Shown: positions 8,162-15,502, counted from the stretch's first letter. The stretch is 37,050 bases of DNA from an uncultured Thermofilaceae archaeon (GCA_938036345.1 CALHPJ010000023.1:1-37050), one strand, 5' to 3'. Numbers and translations are program-made. Notes: generated by a model from the sequence alone, not told the origin.

Positions 8162-8737
8162 TCAGCGGCCCTCAGCCCTTTCAAGCACCCTATTGAGAGC
8201 CCACCGCAGCGAGCTTCTCAGCTCGTCGAGCCTTCTCTTCTCCCTGTAGTTGAATACCCTGATTTCCTTGACGAGGCCCTCCTCCTCTACTACCTCGTAG
8301 TCCAGGGCTTCGTCCTCGGATAAGCCCCCGGCGTTGACTAGCTCCTCGTCTTTCCTTTTATAGCCATCAAGGATTTTAGCTATAAAGAAGCTTCGAATGG
8401 GAGGCGAGTCAACGGGAACCTCCATTAACGGTTTCACCACTATGCCGTGCTCGTAAACCAAGAGGCTCGCCAGCTTCTTCCCCTCCCTCGATGTCACCGA
8501 CTGCTCGGTTAGCATTCTCCCCAACCTGCTTTCTACGCTAGGAGCCAGAGGCGCGGCGGCTCTTTCAACCTCCGCGCGAGGCAGCTCCGATGCTTTAGTA
8601 AAGCTCTCGCTCGACAGGGCGGAGTCGACCAGGTTTATTAAAAGCTTTAGGAGTTCCAGCTCGCCTTCCAGCTCCTCGACCCTCCTCTGCAGGTAGGATT
8701 TCACCTCCGCAAGCCTCCTAACGCGGTCGCCCTCCAA
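8162..8737 (-). CDS. Conserved-looking coiled-coil protein of unknown function, 191 aa
   Basis: I do not recognise this family. The N-terminal 45 residues form a strong coiled coil (VKSYLQRRVEELEGELELLK). Then comes a Ser/Ala-rich linker, a compact middle with a strand-rich segment (LLVYEHGIVVKPLMEVPVD, SFFIAKILDGYK), an acidic stretch (DEALDYEVVEEE) and a charged helical C-terminus (YREKRRLDELRSSLRWALNRVL). No cysteines, membrane segment or catalytic motif. The pattern suits a small dimeric DNA/RNA-associated or scaffold protein. It ends 1 bp from the DNA ligase stop on the other strand. ATG/GTG-type start near 8737; an AT-rich element ttaaag at about 8773-8778 could be the promoter. Confidence 0.7.
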   Translation of the reverse strand: MEGDRVRRLAEVKSYLQRRVEELEGELELLKLLINLVDSALSSESFTKASELPRAEVERAAAPLAPSVESRLGRMLTEQSVTSREGKKLASLLVYEHGIVVKPLMEVPVDSPPIRSFFIAKILDGYKRKDEELVNAGGLSEDEALDYEVVEEEGLVKEIRVFNYREKRRLDELRSSLRWALNRVLERAEGR

Positions 8738-8973
8738 AGGACTCCCCGCCCTATAGTTACCATAGCCGAGTATTAAAGACTAGCTAAACTTTGCATCAGA
8801 GCACTTCACCTCTTTGGAGCTCTCCAGAAGGCCCGGCCTGGATTGGCAAGGAGGGGTCGAACGGCTGAAGCGCTAAGCCCGAACACGTGTGCGGCGCGCG
8901 GCCCCTTACGCGCAGGCGAGCCCCGCGTTTCCCGCTGGCCAAAGGTTATTAGCTACTGAGGCGTAGCTACAGT
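8738..8973. other. 236-bp intergenic region between divergent genes, GC-rich core
   Basis: The left part is AT-rich and probably holds the promoter of the minus-strand coiled-coil gene. Bases 8820-8940 are markedly GC-rich, with a possible hairpin gcgcg/cgcgc around 8894-8912, no open frame, and no match to a tRNA or a convincing C/D box pair. Right end holds the pfkB promoter. The GC-rich core could encode a structured RNA, but nothing specific can be named. Confidence 0.4.
8946..8969 (+). promoter_or_regulatory. pfkB promoter with perfect dyad downstream of TATA
   Basis: A TATA-like ttatta (8946-8951) lies about 25 bp before the GTG at 8974, implying a leaderless transcript. A 7-bp perfect inverted repeat, tagctac (8950-8956) and gtagcta (8963-8969) separated by tgaggc, fills the gap between TATA and the expected transcription start. 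A dyad in that place is a classic position for a repressor operator in archaea. Confidence 0.5.
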
Positions 8974-9903
8974 GTGCGCGTGCTCTCGGTGGGCAACTTA
9001 AACGTCGACCTGTCGGTGTACGTGAGCAGCGTCCCAAGCGTAGGCGGGCGTGTGGAGGCGAGGTTTTTCGCCAAGAACCCGGGGGGCGCAGCCGCGAATT
9101 TCGCGGTGGCTCTTGCGAGGCTTGGGGAGAGTTCGGCGGTTCTGGGCTGTGTCGGGCGCGACTACGAGGGCTACTGGCTTATTCGCGAGCTATCCTCTAG
9201 CGGCGTCGACGTGTCCTTAGTAACCCAGGTCGACTCAGTTACGGGTTTCGTGGTAGTGGTAGTTGACGAGAACGGCGAGCGAACGATGATTTCCTACCGG
9301 GGCGCCAATTCCCACCTCTCAGAGGCTGCTAAAAAGTTCGAGAGGTTGAATGCCGAGTGGGTTCACGTGTGCTCGCTCGGACCCGAGGTGGCGGAGGCGG
9401 TATTTAGAGCGGCGAAGGCTGCTGGCGCCGTAACTTCCTACGACCCCGGCGGCTTCGTAGTGAAGCTGGGTTTCGAGACCCTGAGAACCGCGTTAAGCAT
9501 GGTTGACGTGTTACTAGTCAACGAGGGCGAGGCATCTACTCTCGAGAAACTCGGGGGAGGCCCCAACCTAGCCAAGGTTTTGGAAACAGTACCTCTAGTC
9601 GTCGTAAAGATGGGGGGAAGAGGGTCGAGGGCGCTTAAAAAGGGTGTAGTTGTGGAGGCCCCCGCCTTCCCCACCTCCGTGGTGGACTCCACTGGCGCTG
9701 GTGACGTGTTCGACGCGGCTTTCTGCTTCGCCCTCCTTAGAGGGCTGGAGTTGCAAGAGGCCTTGCTCTTCGCCAACGCTTGCGCCGCACTGAAGGTGTC
9801 GAGGATGGGGGCCCAGTCAGGTCCTACGCTGGATGAGGCAGTCCAGTTTCTAAGAGCTTCAGGTTACCCGCGACTAGCCGAAAAGGTGCGCGGCGGGATC
9901 TAG
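8974..9903 (+). CDS. PfkB family carbohydrate/nucleoside kinase
   Basis: 309 residues, full length for the ribokinase/PfkB superfamily, phosphorylating a sugar or nucleoside with ATP or ADP. Features: N-terminal substrate strand VLSVGNLNVDLSVYV, PGGAAANFAVALARLG (signature 1, glycine pair), and signature 2 DSTGAGDVFDAAF at 238-250, where D244 is the predicted catalytic base and GAG forms the anion hole. A long alternating segment (VTGFVVVVVDENGERTMISYRGAN) forms the lid. The substrate cannot be read from sequence; ribokinase-, KDG kinase- or archaeal nucleoside kinase-type activities are all possible. Stands alone with its own promoter and a possible operator dyad. Confidence 0.9.
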   Translation: MRVLSVGNLNVDLSVYVSSVPSVGGRVEARFFAKNPGGAAANFAVALARLGESSAVLGCVGRDYEGYWLIRELSSSGVDVSLVTQVDSVTGFVVVVVDENGERTMISYRGANSHLSEAAKKFERLNAEWVHVCSLGPEVAEAVFRAAKAAGAVTSYDPGGFVVKLGFETLRTALSMVDVLLVNEGEASTLEKLGGGPNLAKVLETVPLVVVKMGGRGSRALKKGVVVEAPAFPTSVVDSTGAGDVFDAAFCFALLRGLELQEALLFANACAALKVSRMGAQSGPTLDEAVQFLRASGYPRLAEKVRGGI

Positions 9904-9951
9904 CGCTTGCTTTATTTCCTACCTTTAGTAAAGGGCTTGTAAAGGGGATCG

Positions 9952-10278
9952 GTGAATGTGATGCTATCCCCGGAATGCACCCCTCTATGCCAGTTTCGGG
10001 CGTTCAAGTGCACGAAGAATGCCCTGGTCGTCAGGAGGAGGAGGGATAGGCTTGAGCCTCTTTGCGAGTGGAGCGGCGATAGGTGTATAGGATGGAGGTG
10101 CCAGTTTGCTGAGTGCATGCGGCATGCCCTGTACCCCGATGGAACCTGCGGCTTGATGCTCAGTAAGAGAGAAAAGAGGCCTTCGATTGACGAGGAGGCT
10201 GCTAGGGTAAAAAGCGACTACGCTAACCTTGGAAAGAAGTTTAAGAAGCTGGGGGTGGATATCGAAGGAGAGGTGTAG
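9952..10278 (+). CDS. Cysteine-rich small protein, 108 aa
   Basis: GTG start; the stop lies 4 bp before the ThrRS start, so the two are probably co-transcribed. Residues 9-66 hold eight cysteines (C9, C13, C20, C38, C45, C50, C55, C66), in a spacing that suggests one or two Zn or Fe-S sites: ECTPLCQFRAFKC, then CEWSGDRCIGWRCQFAEC and a last Cys in DGTCGL. The C-terminal 40 residues are a basic helix (ARVKSDYANLGKKFKKLG). I know no named family. Likely a metal-binding nucleic-acid-associated protein; a link to tRNA or translation is inferred only from the neighbour. Confidence 0.7.
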   Translation: MNVMLSPECTPLCQFRAFKCTKNALVVRRRRDRLEPLCEWSGDRCIGWRCQFAECMRHALYPDGTCGLMLSKREKRPSIDEEAARVKSDYANLGKKFKKLGVDIEGEV

Positions 10279-10282
10279 GGAT

Positions 10283-12103
10283 TTGAAGCTACTTTTAATT
10301 CACGCGGCAAGGTTCGAATTCCAGGCTAGGCAGAAGGCGGTTGAAGAGGCTGAAGAGGCGGACGAGTGCAGCATGCAGGGAGCGGCGGATAACGCCCTGG
10401 TTTGCTTTACAACAGTGGAGAGCGTTGATGAAAGGAGCCTGGCGTGGGTCGTTAGCAGAGCTGCTGAGGAGATAGAGGGCTTAGCCAAGCGTCTCGGCGT
10501 CCAGAGCCTGGTGGTATACCCCTACGCCCACCTGTCCCCTGAACTCGCGCCACCCCGCGCGGCGATACGCGCGCTAAAGTCCCTCGAAGCCGAACTAGCA
10601 AACAGGGGTTTCCGAGTACTAAGGGCGCCGTTTGGGTGGTACAAGCGCTTCACCATTTCATGCGTCGGGCATCCGCTAGCCGAGCTCTCCCGAACAATTA
10701 GGCCAGCGGAGACCGCTGAAGAAGAGTTCGCTGTGATGACTCCGGAGGGCGAGATCATCCCAATTAGCCGCTTCGACCTAAGCTCAGCCCCCTGGGGGTT
10801 CCAGCAGCTGGTGAAGAAAGAGGTTTTTAACGAGGCGGGTGCTGGTGGTGAGCCGAGGTACCTTGACTACTGTAGAAAGTTTGGAATTGAATGGGAGCAG
10901 TCCTCCGACCTAGGCCACATGAGGTACGGTCCGGAGGCAACCATAATCATGGACCTGCTGGCCGAGTACGCTTGGAGGTGCGCCACCTCCTTGGGTTTCC
11001 CGGTTTTCAGGGTAAAGGGTACAAACATGTTTGACTTAAGCGTGCCGGCTGTCAAGCAGCACGCCGACCTCTTCGGCGATAGGCTTTACACGCTGGAGGT
11101 CGGCTCAAAGCGCCTCATCTTAAGGTACGCTGCTTGTCACCAGCAATTCGCTATGATTAAAGACTGGAACATTAGCTACAGGCACCTACCCTTTGGGGTC
11201 TTCGAGGTGGCGGACAGCTACAGGCTGGAGCAGCCCGGCGAGCTAACCCTCTGCTTCAGGTTGCGCCGCTTCCTTATGCCGGACCTGCACATACTGGCGC
11301 GCAACTTGGAGGAGGCCAAGGGACTCTCCCTGAAAGTGCACGAGAAAATATACGAGGAGGTTAGGAATGTCGGCAGGGATTACGTCTCCATTTACAACCT
11401 AACCAGAAGTTTCCTCGAGGAGAACCTCGAGTACGTGAAGAAGCTCGTTTCGATGGAGGGTAAACCAGTTCTCCTCCATTTCGTACCCGAAGGAAAGTAT
11501 TACTGGGTAATCAACGTCGAGTACAACATCATCGATCAACTCGGCAGGCCTAGGGAGATCGGGACCTTCCAGATAGATGTAGGAAACGCCCAGCGCTTTG
11601 GGATAACGTACACCGACGAAAGCGGAGCCAAAAAGTACCCCGTCATCATCCACACGGCAATAATCGGCTCCCTTGAAAGGTACCTCTACATGCTCTTCGA
11701 TACAGCTGCTGGTGAGGAGGCGAGGGGCGGTAAGCCCTCCCTCCCCTTCTGGCTTTCACCGGTGCAGGTTAGGATAGTGCCTGTTTCCGCCGAGTACGTC
11801 AATAAAGCCGTCGAGATAGCCGAGTACCTGAACGCGCACGGCTTTAGGGCGGACGTTGATGACAGGGAGGAGAGCTTGGCGAAACGCGTCAGGGAAGCCG
11901 AAGTTAAGTGGATACCGTTCATAGTAGTGATCGGCGCCAGGGAGGTCGGGAAAAATACGCTGAGCGTAAGAAGGAGAGGCGGCGGAGCGGAGGAGAAGAG
12001 CCTAGAGGAGTTCCTAAGCGAACTCGAAAGGGAGGGTGGGTCGTACCCGAAAATGCCTCTTTCCCTCCCACTCCAGGTTAGCAAGAGGCCTGAGTACTTC
12101 TAG
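10283..12103 (+). CDS. thrS: Threonyl-tRNA synthetase, archaeal type
   Basis: 606 residues from TTG 10283 (MKLLLIHAARFEFQARQKA), the canonical archaeal N-terminus; the longer open frame from 10229 overlaps the previous gene and is rejected. Attaches Thr to tRNA-Thr. Order: archaeal editing domain resembling D-aminoacyl-tRNA deacylase (1-140, LLLIHAARFEF, ALVCFTTVESVDE), class II catalytic core (about 190-490) with motif 2 DSYRLEQPGELTLCFRLRRF and motif 3 IGSLERYLYMLFD, and anticodon-binding domain (about 490-606, VQVRIVPVSAEYVNKAVEIA). Editing and catalysis are in one chain here, unlike the split ThrRS pair of some crenarchaea. A tRNA-Thr gene is also in this window (33868-33964). Confidence 0.95.
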   Translation: MKLLLIHAARFEFQARQKAVEEAEEADECSMQGAADNALVCFTTVESVDERSLAWVVSRAAEEIEGLAKRLGVQSLVVYPYAHLSPELAPPRAAIRALKSLEAELANRGFRVLRAPFGWYKRFTISCVGHPLAELSRTIRPAETAEEEFAVMTPEGEIIPISRFDLSSAPWGFQQLVKKEVFNEAGAGGEPRYLDYCRKFGIEWEQSSDLGHMRYGPEATIIMDLLAEYAWRCATSLGFPVFRVKGTNMFDLSVPAVKQHADLFGDRLYTLEVGSKRLILRYAACHQQFAMIKDWNISYRHLPFGVFEVADSYRLEQPGELTLCFRLRRFLMPDLHILARNLEEAKGLSLKVHEKIYEEVRNVGRDYVSIYNLTRSFLEENLEYVKKLVSMEGKPVLLHFVPEGKYYWVINVEYNIIDQLGRPREIGTFQIDVGNAQRFGITYTDESGAKKYPVIIHTAIIGSLERYLYMLFDTAAGEEARGGKPSLPFWLSPVQVRIVPVSAEYVNKAVEIAEYLNAHGFRADVDDREESLAKRVREAEVKWIPFIVVIGAREVGKNTLSVRRRGGGAEEKSLEEFLSELEREGGSYPKMPLSLPLQVSKRPEYF

Positions 12104-12116
12104 AAGCTGGTAGCGG

Positions 12117-13316
12117 ATGAAGTTCTCGCTTAGCGAGTTAGAATACGAGAAGCTCAAACTAAGGGAGGAGCTCGGTGGGAAGCTTAGCTACGAAAGGAAG
12201 AGAGTAGCCTTAAACGACCACCATGCAGCTAAACCTCCGGTTCACTGCGGTCTAACGATTCACAGCGTGGTGGGATGCACTTTCCGGTGCGTGTACTGCT
12301 ACAGCCCGGATATGGGGTTCAGTATCACTAAAGCCCAACCATACGCTTTGAGCGGGGAGGAACTAGCCTACGCCCTTCTTCACAACGAGTTTTACTTACC
12401 AGGTTTAAAGGGGACGTACTTAGCGTTCGGCAGCATAGGGGAGCCGCTGCATCCGAACAGCCTCTACAGAACTTTCGAGTATATAGAGGTGTTCTCTAGG
12501 TTGCTGCATAACCCCCTACAGCTATCAACGAAAACCGCTGTCAACAAAGAAATCGCTCGTAGGTTAGCTGAGGTTTCCCGTAGATCTCTTAACCCCCTGG
12601 TGAGCGTCGTAACGCTTAACTGCCACGATGTACTCGAGCCCGGGGCGCCAGCCCCCCTGAAGCGGTTGGAGGGGGTAAAGTTCATGCGCGAAGCCGGGCT
12701 TCAGCCGATGCTTTTCCTAAGGCCTTTACTGCCCGGCTTCGAGCAAGAGGTTCCCGAGCTACTGGAAGCAGCTAAAAAGTATGGGGCAGTCGCCGCGGTG
12801 TTTGGGAGCCTAAGAGTTACACCGGATATTTTAGCTAGGCTTAAATCCGCAGGCGTAGACGTTGCTCCAATTCTCAGCAGGGTTAAACGCGAGCTGAAAG
12901 CCGGAGTTCAGGTAAGCGTTCCATCGGGGGATTTAAAGAGTTACGCGGTTGAAGAAGCTCGGAAAGTCGGCCTAATACCGTTGCTGAGCGCCTGCTGCGC
13001 CAATACTCTGAACCTGTACTTAAGCTTGGGCGTCAGAATCCCCTGTGCAGGACTAGACTTTGTAGAGGGACACTTCTGCACCCGCTGCCCGGTGGGCTGC
13101 GAAAAAATAAGGGTGGAGGTGGATACCGGCGACGTCAAGCGTGCTGTAAAAAACTACCTGAAAATCGAAGCATTTGGAGTTGCAGAAATGGGTCCGCGGC
13201 TTCTCATACTCACTAGGAGTAAAAGCAGGGCGAGAAGGTTGCTGTCCAAGCGCATAGGTTATAAGAGGCTTCTCGAAACAGCGTTCAGGAAAAGGTTGGT
13301 TGTAGGTGAGAGGTAA
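12117..13316 (+). CDS. Radical SAM protein with C-terminal cysteine cluster
   Basis: 399 residues, ATG start 13 bp after thrS. The CxxxCxxC motif of radical SAM enzymes is C54-T-F-R-C58-V-Y-C61, which binds the 4Fe-4S cluster that cleaves S-adenosylmethionine. The layout (HCGLTIHSVVGCTFRCVYC, FGSIGEPLHP, LSTKTAVNKEIARRL) resembles the spore-photoproduct-lyase-like COG1533 group. A second set of cysteines near the C-terminus (LSACCANTLN, RIPCAGLDF, FCTRCPVGC) suggests an auxiliary Fe-S cluster. Substrate unknown. The stop overlaps the start of the UPF0248 gene by 11 bp, so the two are coupled and may act together on RNA or a protein modification. Confidence 0.85.
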   Translation: MKFSLSELEYEKLKLREELGGKLSYERKRVALNDHHAAKPPVHCGLTIHSVVGCTFRCVYCYSPDMGFSITKAQPYALSGEELAYALLHNEFYLPGLKGTYLAFGSIGEPLHPNSLYRTFEYIEVFSRLLHNPLQLSTKTAVNKEIARRLAEVSRRSLNPLVSVVTLNCHDVLEPGAPAPLKRLEGVKFMREAGLQPMLFLRPLLPGFEQEVPELLEAAKKYGAVAAVFGSLRVTPDILARLKSAGVDVAPILSRVKRELKAGVQVSVPSGDLKSYAVEEARKVGLIPLLSACCANTLNLYLSLGVRIPCAGLDFVEGHFCTRCPVGCEKIRVEVDTGDVKRAVKNYLKIEAFGVAEMGPRLLILTRSKSRARRLLSKRIGYKRLLETAFRKRLVVGER

Positions 13317-13569
13317 TCCACTAAGGAACTTGCTGATAAGGATGCTGATGGACCCAAACTTTCGAGCAGGTGACTACACGATAAGCTATACGTCGAGAGG
13401 CTCTGAGGGGGATCGGGATGAGGTTCGTGGTAGCGAGTTAGTTAAAGTGTACCTTAGGGGGTTCGAAGTTAACCGCAGCGGGAAAATAACCTACATTCCT
13501 TTTCACAGGGTTTTAGAAGTAAAAAACGAAGTTACCGGGGAAGTACTTTACAATCGGAGAAAGTCCTAG
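13306..13569 (+). CDS. UPF0248/DUF504 (MJ1316-type) protein
   Basis: 87 residues, GTG start inside the radical SAM gene. The order NPLRNLLIRMLMDPNF, YTISYTSRGSEGDRDEV and IPFHRVLEVKN...VLYNRR matches the DUF504/UPF0248 family, whose domain (MJ1316) has been proposed to recognise RNA 2',3'-cyclic or other RNA ends; no activity has been shown to my knowledge. Full length. It converges on the GAPDH gene: the two stops overlap by 4 bp (13566-13569). Confidence 0.85.
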   Translation: MRGNPLRNLLIRMLMDPNFRAGDYTISYTSRGSEGDRDEVRGSELVKVYLRGFEVNRSGKITYIPFHRVLEVKNEVTGEVLYNRRKS

Positions 13570-14594
13570 AGACCCCTCTGAGCCATGTAGAGCAGTAGGT
13601 CTACTAGCCTGCAGCTAAAGCCCCACTCGTTATCGTACCACGCTATTACCTTCACTCTGTCGCTCTTGGTGCCGAGTACCATGCTTGCCGCGGAGTCGTA
13701 AATTGCGGAATGCGGGTTGCCTAGGACGTCGGTGGATACGATGGGATCCTCGGTATACTCCAGAATACCTTTGAGATACGTCTCGGCGGCCTCCTTAAAC
13801 GCCGCATCCATCTCCTGCTTGGTGATTTCCCTGTTGAGCTTAGCTGTGAGGTCCACTACCGAGATGTTAGGCACAGGCACCCTCATGGCCATACCGTCAA
13901 GCTTGCCTTTGAGCTCGGGGATAACCAAGTGGATGGCCCTCGCTGCACCGGTCGTGGTGGGGATTATGTTCATCGCAGCGGCTCTTGCTCGCCTGAAATC
14001 CTCCGGGTGAATTAGGTCGAGTACTCTCTGATCGTTGGTATACGCGTGAACAGTAGTCATCAGCCCCCACTCTATGCCGAAGTTCTTATTGAGGACGAAA
14101 GCTACAGGAGCCAAGCAGTTCGTCGTGCACGAAGCGTTGGAAATCACCTCATGGGTCTTCGGATCGTACATGTCATGGTTAACTCCCATCACGATCGTTA
14201 CATCGGCGCCCTTAGAGGGGGCGGAGACAATCACCTTCTTCGCGCCGGCCTTGATGTGCAGGGCTGCTTTATCCCTGTCGGTGAACCTACCTGTAGCTTC
14301 TAGTGCAATATCGACCCCGAGGTCCTTCCACGGCAGCTTATCTGGGCTCGGCTCGCTAAGTATCTGCATTTCTTTGCCGTCAACCACTAGTTTGTTGCCC
14401 TTAACTTCGACTTTATTCGGCAGCTTGCCGAAGGTTGAATCATACTTCAATAGGTAGGCCAGCATCTCCGGTTTACCAATGTCGTTAATCGCCACTATCT
14501 CGAATTTCTTGAAGAAGTCCGGGTTCTTCAGCGCAGCCCTGAAGAATAGCCTTCCGATTCTTCCAAAACCGTTAATTCCTAGTCTGTAGGTCAT
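13566..14594 (-). CDS. gap: Class I (bacterial/eukaryotic-type) glyceraldehyde-3-phosphate dehydrogenase
   Basis: 342 residues. Oxidises and phosphorylates glyceraldehyde-3-phosphate to 1,3-bisphosphoglycerate with NAD(P). All the class I marks are present: LGINGFGRIGRLFFRA at the N-terminus, D38 in AINDIG (NAD preference), the active-site SNASCTTNCLAP with C156, catalytic His in TTVHAYTNDQ, and WYDNEWGFSCR near the C-terminus. This is not the class II enzyme (CNTTG active site) normal for archaea, so the gene was probably gained from bacteria or from one of the few archaeal lineages that have it. PGK lies 2 kb away on the same strand. TATA at 14631-14639 places transcription start about 15 nt before the ATG. 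Confidence 0.95.
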   Translation of the reverse strand: MTYRLGINGFGRIGRLFFRAALKNPDFFKKFEIVAINDIGKPEMLAYLLKYDSTFGKLPNKVEVKGNKLVVDGKEMQILSEPSPDKLPWKDLGVDIALEATGRFTDRDKAALHIKAGAKKVIVSAPSKGADVTIVMGVNHDMYDPKTHEVISNASCTTNCLAPVAFVLNKNFGIEWGLMTTVHAYTNDQRVLDLIHPEDFRRARAAAMNIIPTTTGAARAIHLVIPELKGKLDGMAMRVPVPNISVVDLTAKLNREITKQEMDAAFKEAAETYLKGILEYTEDPIVSTDVLGNPHSAIYDSAASMVLGTKSDRVKVIAWYDNEWGFSCRLVDLLLYMAQRGL

Positions 14595-14630
14595 CAGGTG
14601 GCGTTGCTCATTGGGGTAAATAAATCTTGA

Positions 14631-14641
14631 TTTTATAAAAA
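14631..14641 (-). promoter_or_regulatory. GAPDH TATA box overlapping the sRNA oligo-T end
   Basis: On the minus strand this reads tttttataaaa. The tttataaaa part is about 26 bp before a start site near 14609, giving a short leader for GAPDH. Its first five T residues directly follow the C/D sRNA end and can serve as that RNA's terminator, so one element may do both jobs. Confidence 0.55.
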
Positions 14642-14649
14642 GTGGTAAC

Positions 14650-14709
14650 GCGGCTCAGTCTTGCCCGGGACCATCATCGTCATGCCTTTCGAGCGTCATC
14701 ATTGGCCGC
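14650..14709 (-). ncRNA. Probable C/D box (2'-O-methylation guide) sRNA
   Basis: About 60 nt on the minus strand, in the gap between divergent GAPDH and HTH genes. Reading 5' to 3': stem gcggc (14709-14705), box C atgatga (14702-14696, perfect RUGAUGA), a 12-nt guide cgctcgaaaggc, D' box atga (one change from CUGA), one spacer base, C' box atgatgg (14677-14671, one change), a second 12-nt guide tcccgggcaaga, box D ctga (14658-14655, perfect), and closing stem gccgc (14654-14650) complementary to the first. Both guides are exactly the 12 nt expected for archaeal sRNPs (fibrillarin/Nop5/L7Ae). By the N+5 rule they would methylate a U (D' guide) and a G (D guide). Targets cannot be assigned here. 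Confidence 0.8.
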
Positions 14710-14757
14710 TACTTTAAACCTCCTACACCGGCACCGGGGTAACGCTAGTGCGATCCC

Positions 14758-14765
14758 TTATATAA
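14758..14765. promoter_or_regulatory. Palindromic TATA box between sRNA and HTH gene
   Basis: The sequence ttatataa, within the longer palindrome ccttatataagg, lies 26-27 bp before the ATG at 14789, predicting a leaderless HTH mRNA. Being a perfect palindrome it could also drive minus-strand transcription starting near 14736, just upstream of the C/D sRNA. Confidence 0.65.
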
Positions 14766-14788
14766 GGCCGTCGAAACCCTATACTGAT

Positions 14789-15502
14789 ATGGAGGCTTGG
14801 AAGGAAGTAGCCGCCCGTATTGTAGGGGATATAGTGCTATCCCCCTCACCGGGTAGGTCGATGCGTAAATGGCGGGAGCAGTTCCGGATCGCTCAGATTG
14901 AACTCGCCGAAGCTATGGGGGTCTCGGCGTCTGTTGTAAGCGACTACGAGAGCGGAAGGAGGAGGTCACCGGGAACCAGATTTCTGAAAAGGTTTGTAGA
15001 AAGTCTCGTAAAGATCGACCTGGAGAGGGGAGGCTACACTCTTAGGACTCTATCGCTACTTATGGCAGGCTCCGAGAAGCTGAGGGATGCGATTCTCGAT
15101 ATGAGGGAGTTTGAAGAGCCCATGGAGTCGAGGGAGTTCTGCAAGCGGATCAACGCCAGCTTAATCGTTGGAACTGGCAAAGAGCTTCTACTGGGCTACA
15201 CCGTCGTCGACAGCGTGAAGCTGGTTCTCGAGGTGCCCGCAATCGAGTACATCAGGCTTTACGGGGCTACTACTCAGAGGGCTGCTATCTTCACGGGCGT
15301 TGTAATGGGTAGGAGCCCAATGGTTGCCGTTAAATCGATGCAGGCGGGTATGGGTGGCCTGCGGCCGGCCCTCGTAGTGATGCAGGGAGTGGAGAAACCC
15401 GACGAGCTGGCTGTCGAAATAGCCAGAAGAGAGGGTGTACCACTAGCCGTGTGCCAGATTAAAGGCGTCGAAGAACTGCTGCAGGTGTTACGCAGCATCT
15501 AG
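14789..15502 (+). CDS. HTH (XRE/Cro-like) transcriptional regulator with C-terminal sensor-like domain
   Basis: 237 residues from ATG 14789 (MEAWKEVAARIVGDIVLSP), chosen because a strong TATA box sits 26 bp upstream; the open frame from 14642 runs through the promoter and the sRNA. Residues about 27-75 form a Cro/CI-type helix-turn-helix (RIAQIELAEAMGVSASVVSDYESGRR). The rest (about 110-237) is an alpha/beta domain (LLLGYTVVDSVKLVLEVPAIEYIRLYG, PLAVCQIKGVEELLQVLRSI) found in the archaeal COG1395 group of predicted regulators; ligand unknown. Divergent from GAPDH and the sRNA, so either may be its target. Confidence 0.85.
   Translation: MEAWKEVAARIVGDIVLSPSPGRSMRKWREQFRIAQIELAEAMGVSASVVSDYESGRRRSPGTRFLKRFVESLVKIDLERGGYTLRTLSLLMAGSEKLRDAILDMREFEEPMESREFCKRINASLIVGTGKELLLGYTVVDSVKLVLEVPAIEYIRLYGATTQRAAIFTGVVMGRSPMVAVKSMQAGMGGLRPALVVMQGVEKPDELAVEIARREGVPLAVCQIKGVEELLQVLRSI

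Noticed and set aside
8880-8945. tRNA gene in the GC-rich gap before pfkB
   Set aside because: A gggtcgaac string resembles part of a T arm, but no acceptor, D or anticodon stem can be folded around it on either strand.
14642-14788. N-terminal extension of the HTH regulator from 14642
   Set aside because: This stretch carries the C/D sRNA (opposite strand) and the regulator's TATA box, and the translation is low-complexity; ATG 14789 is 26 bp after the TATA.
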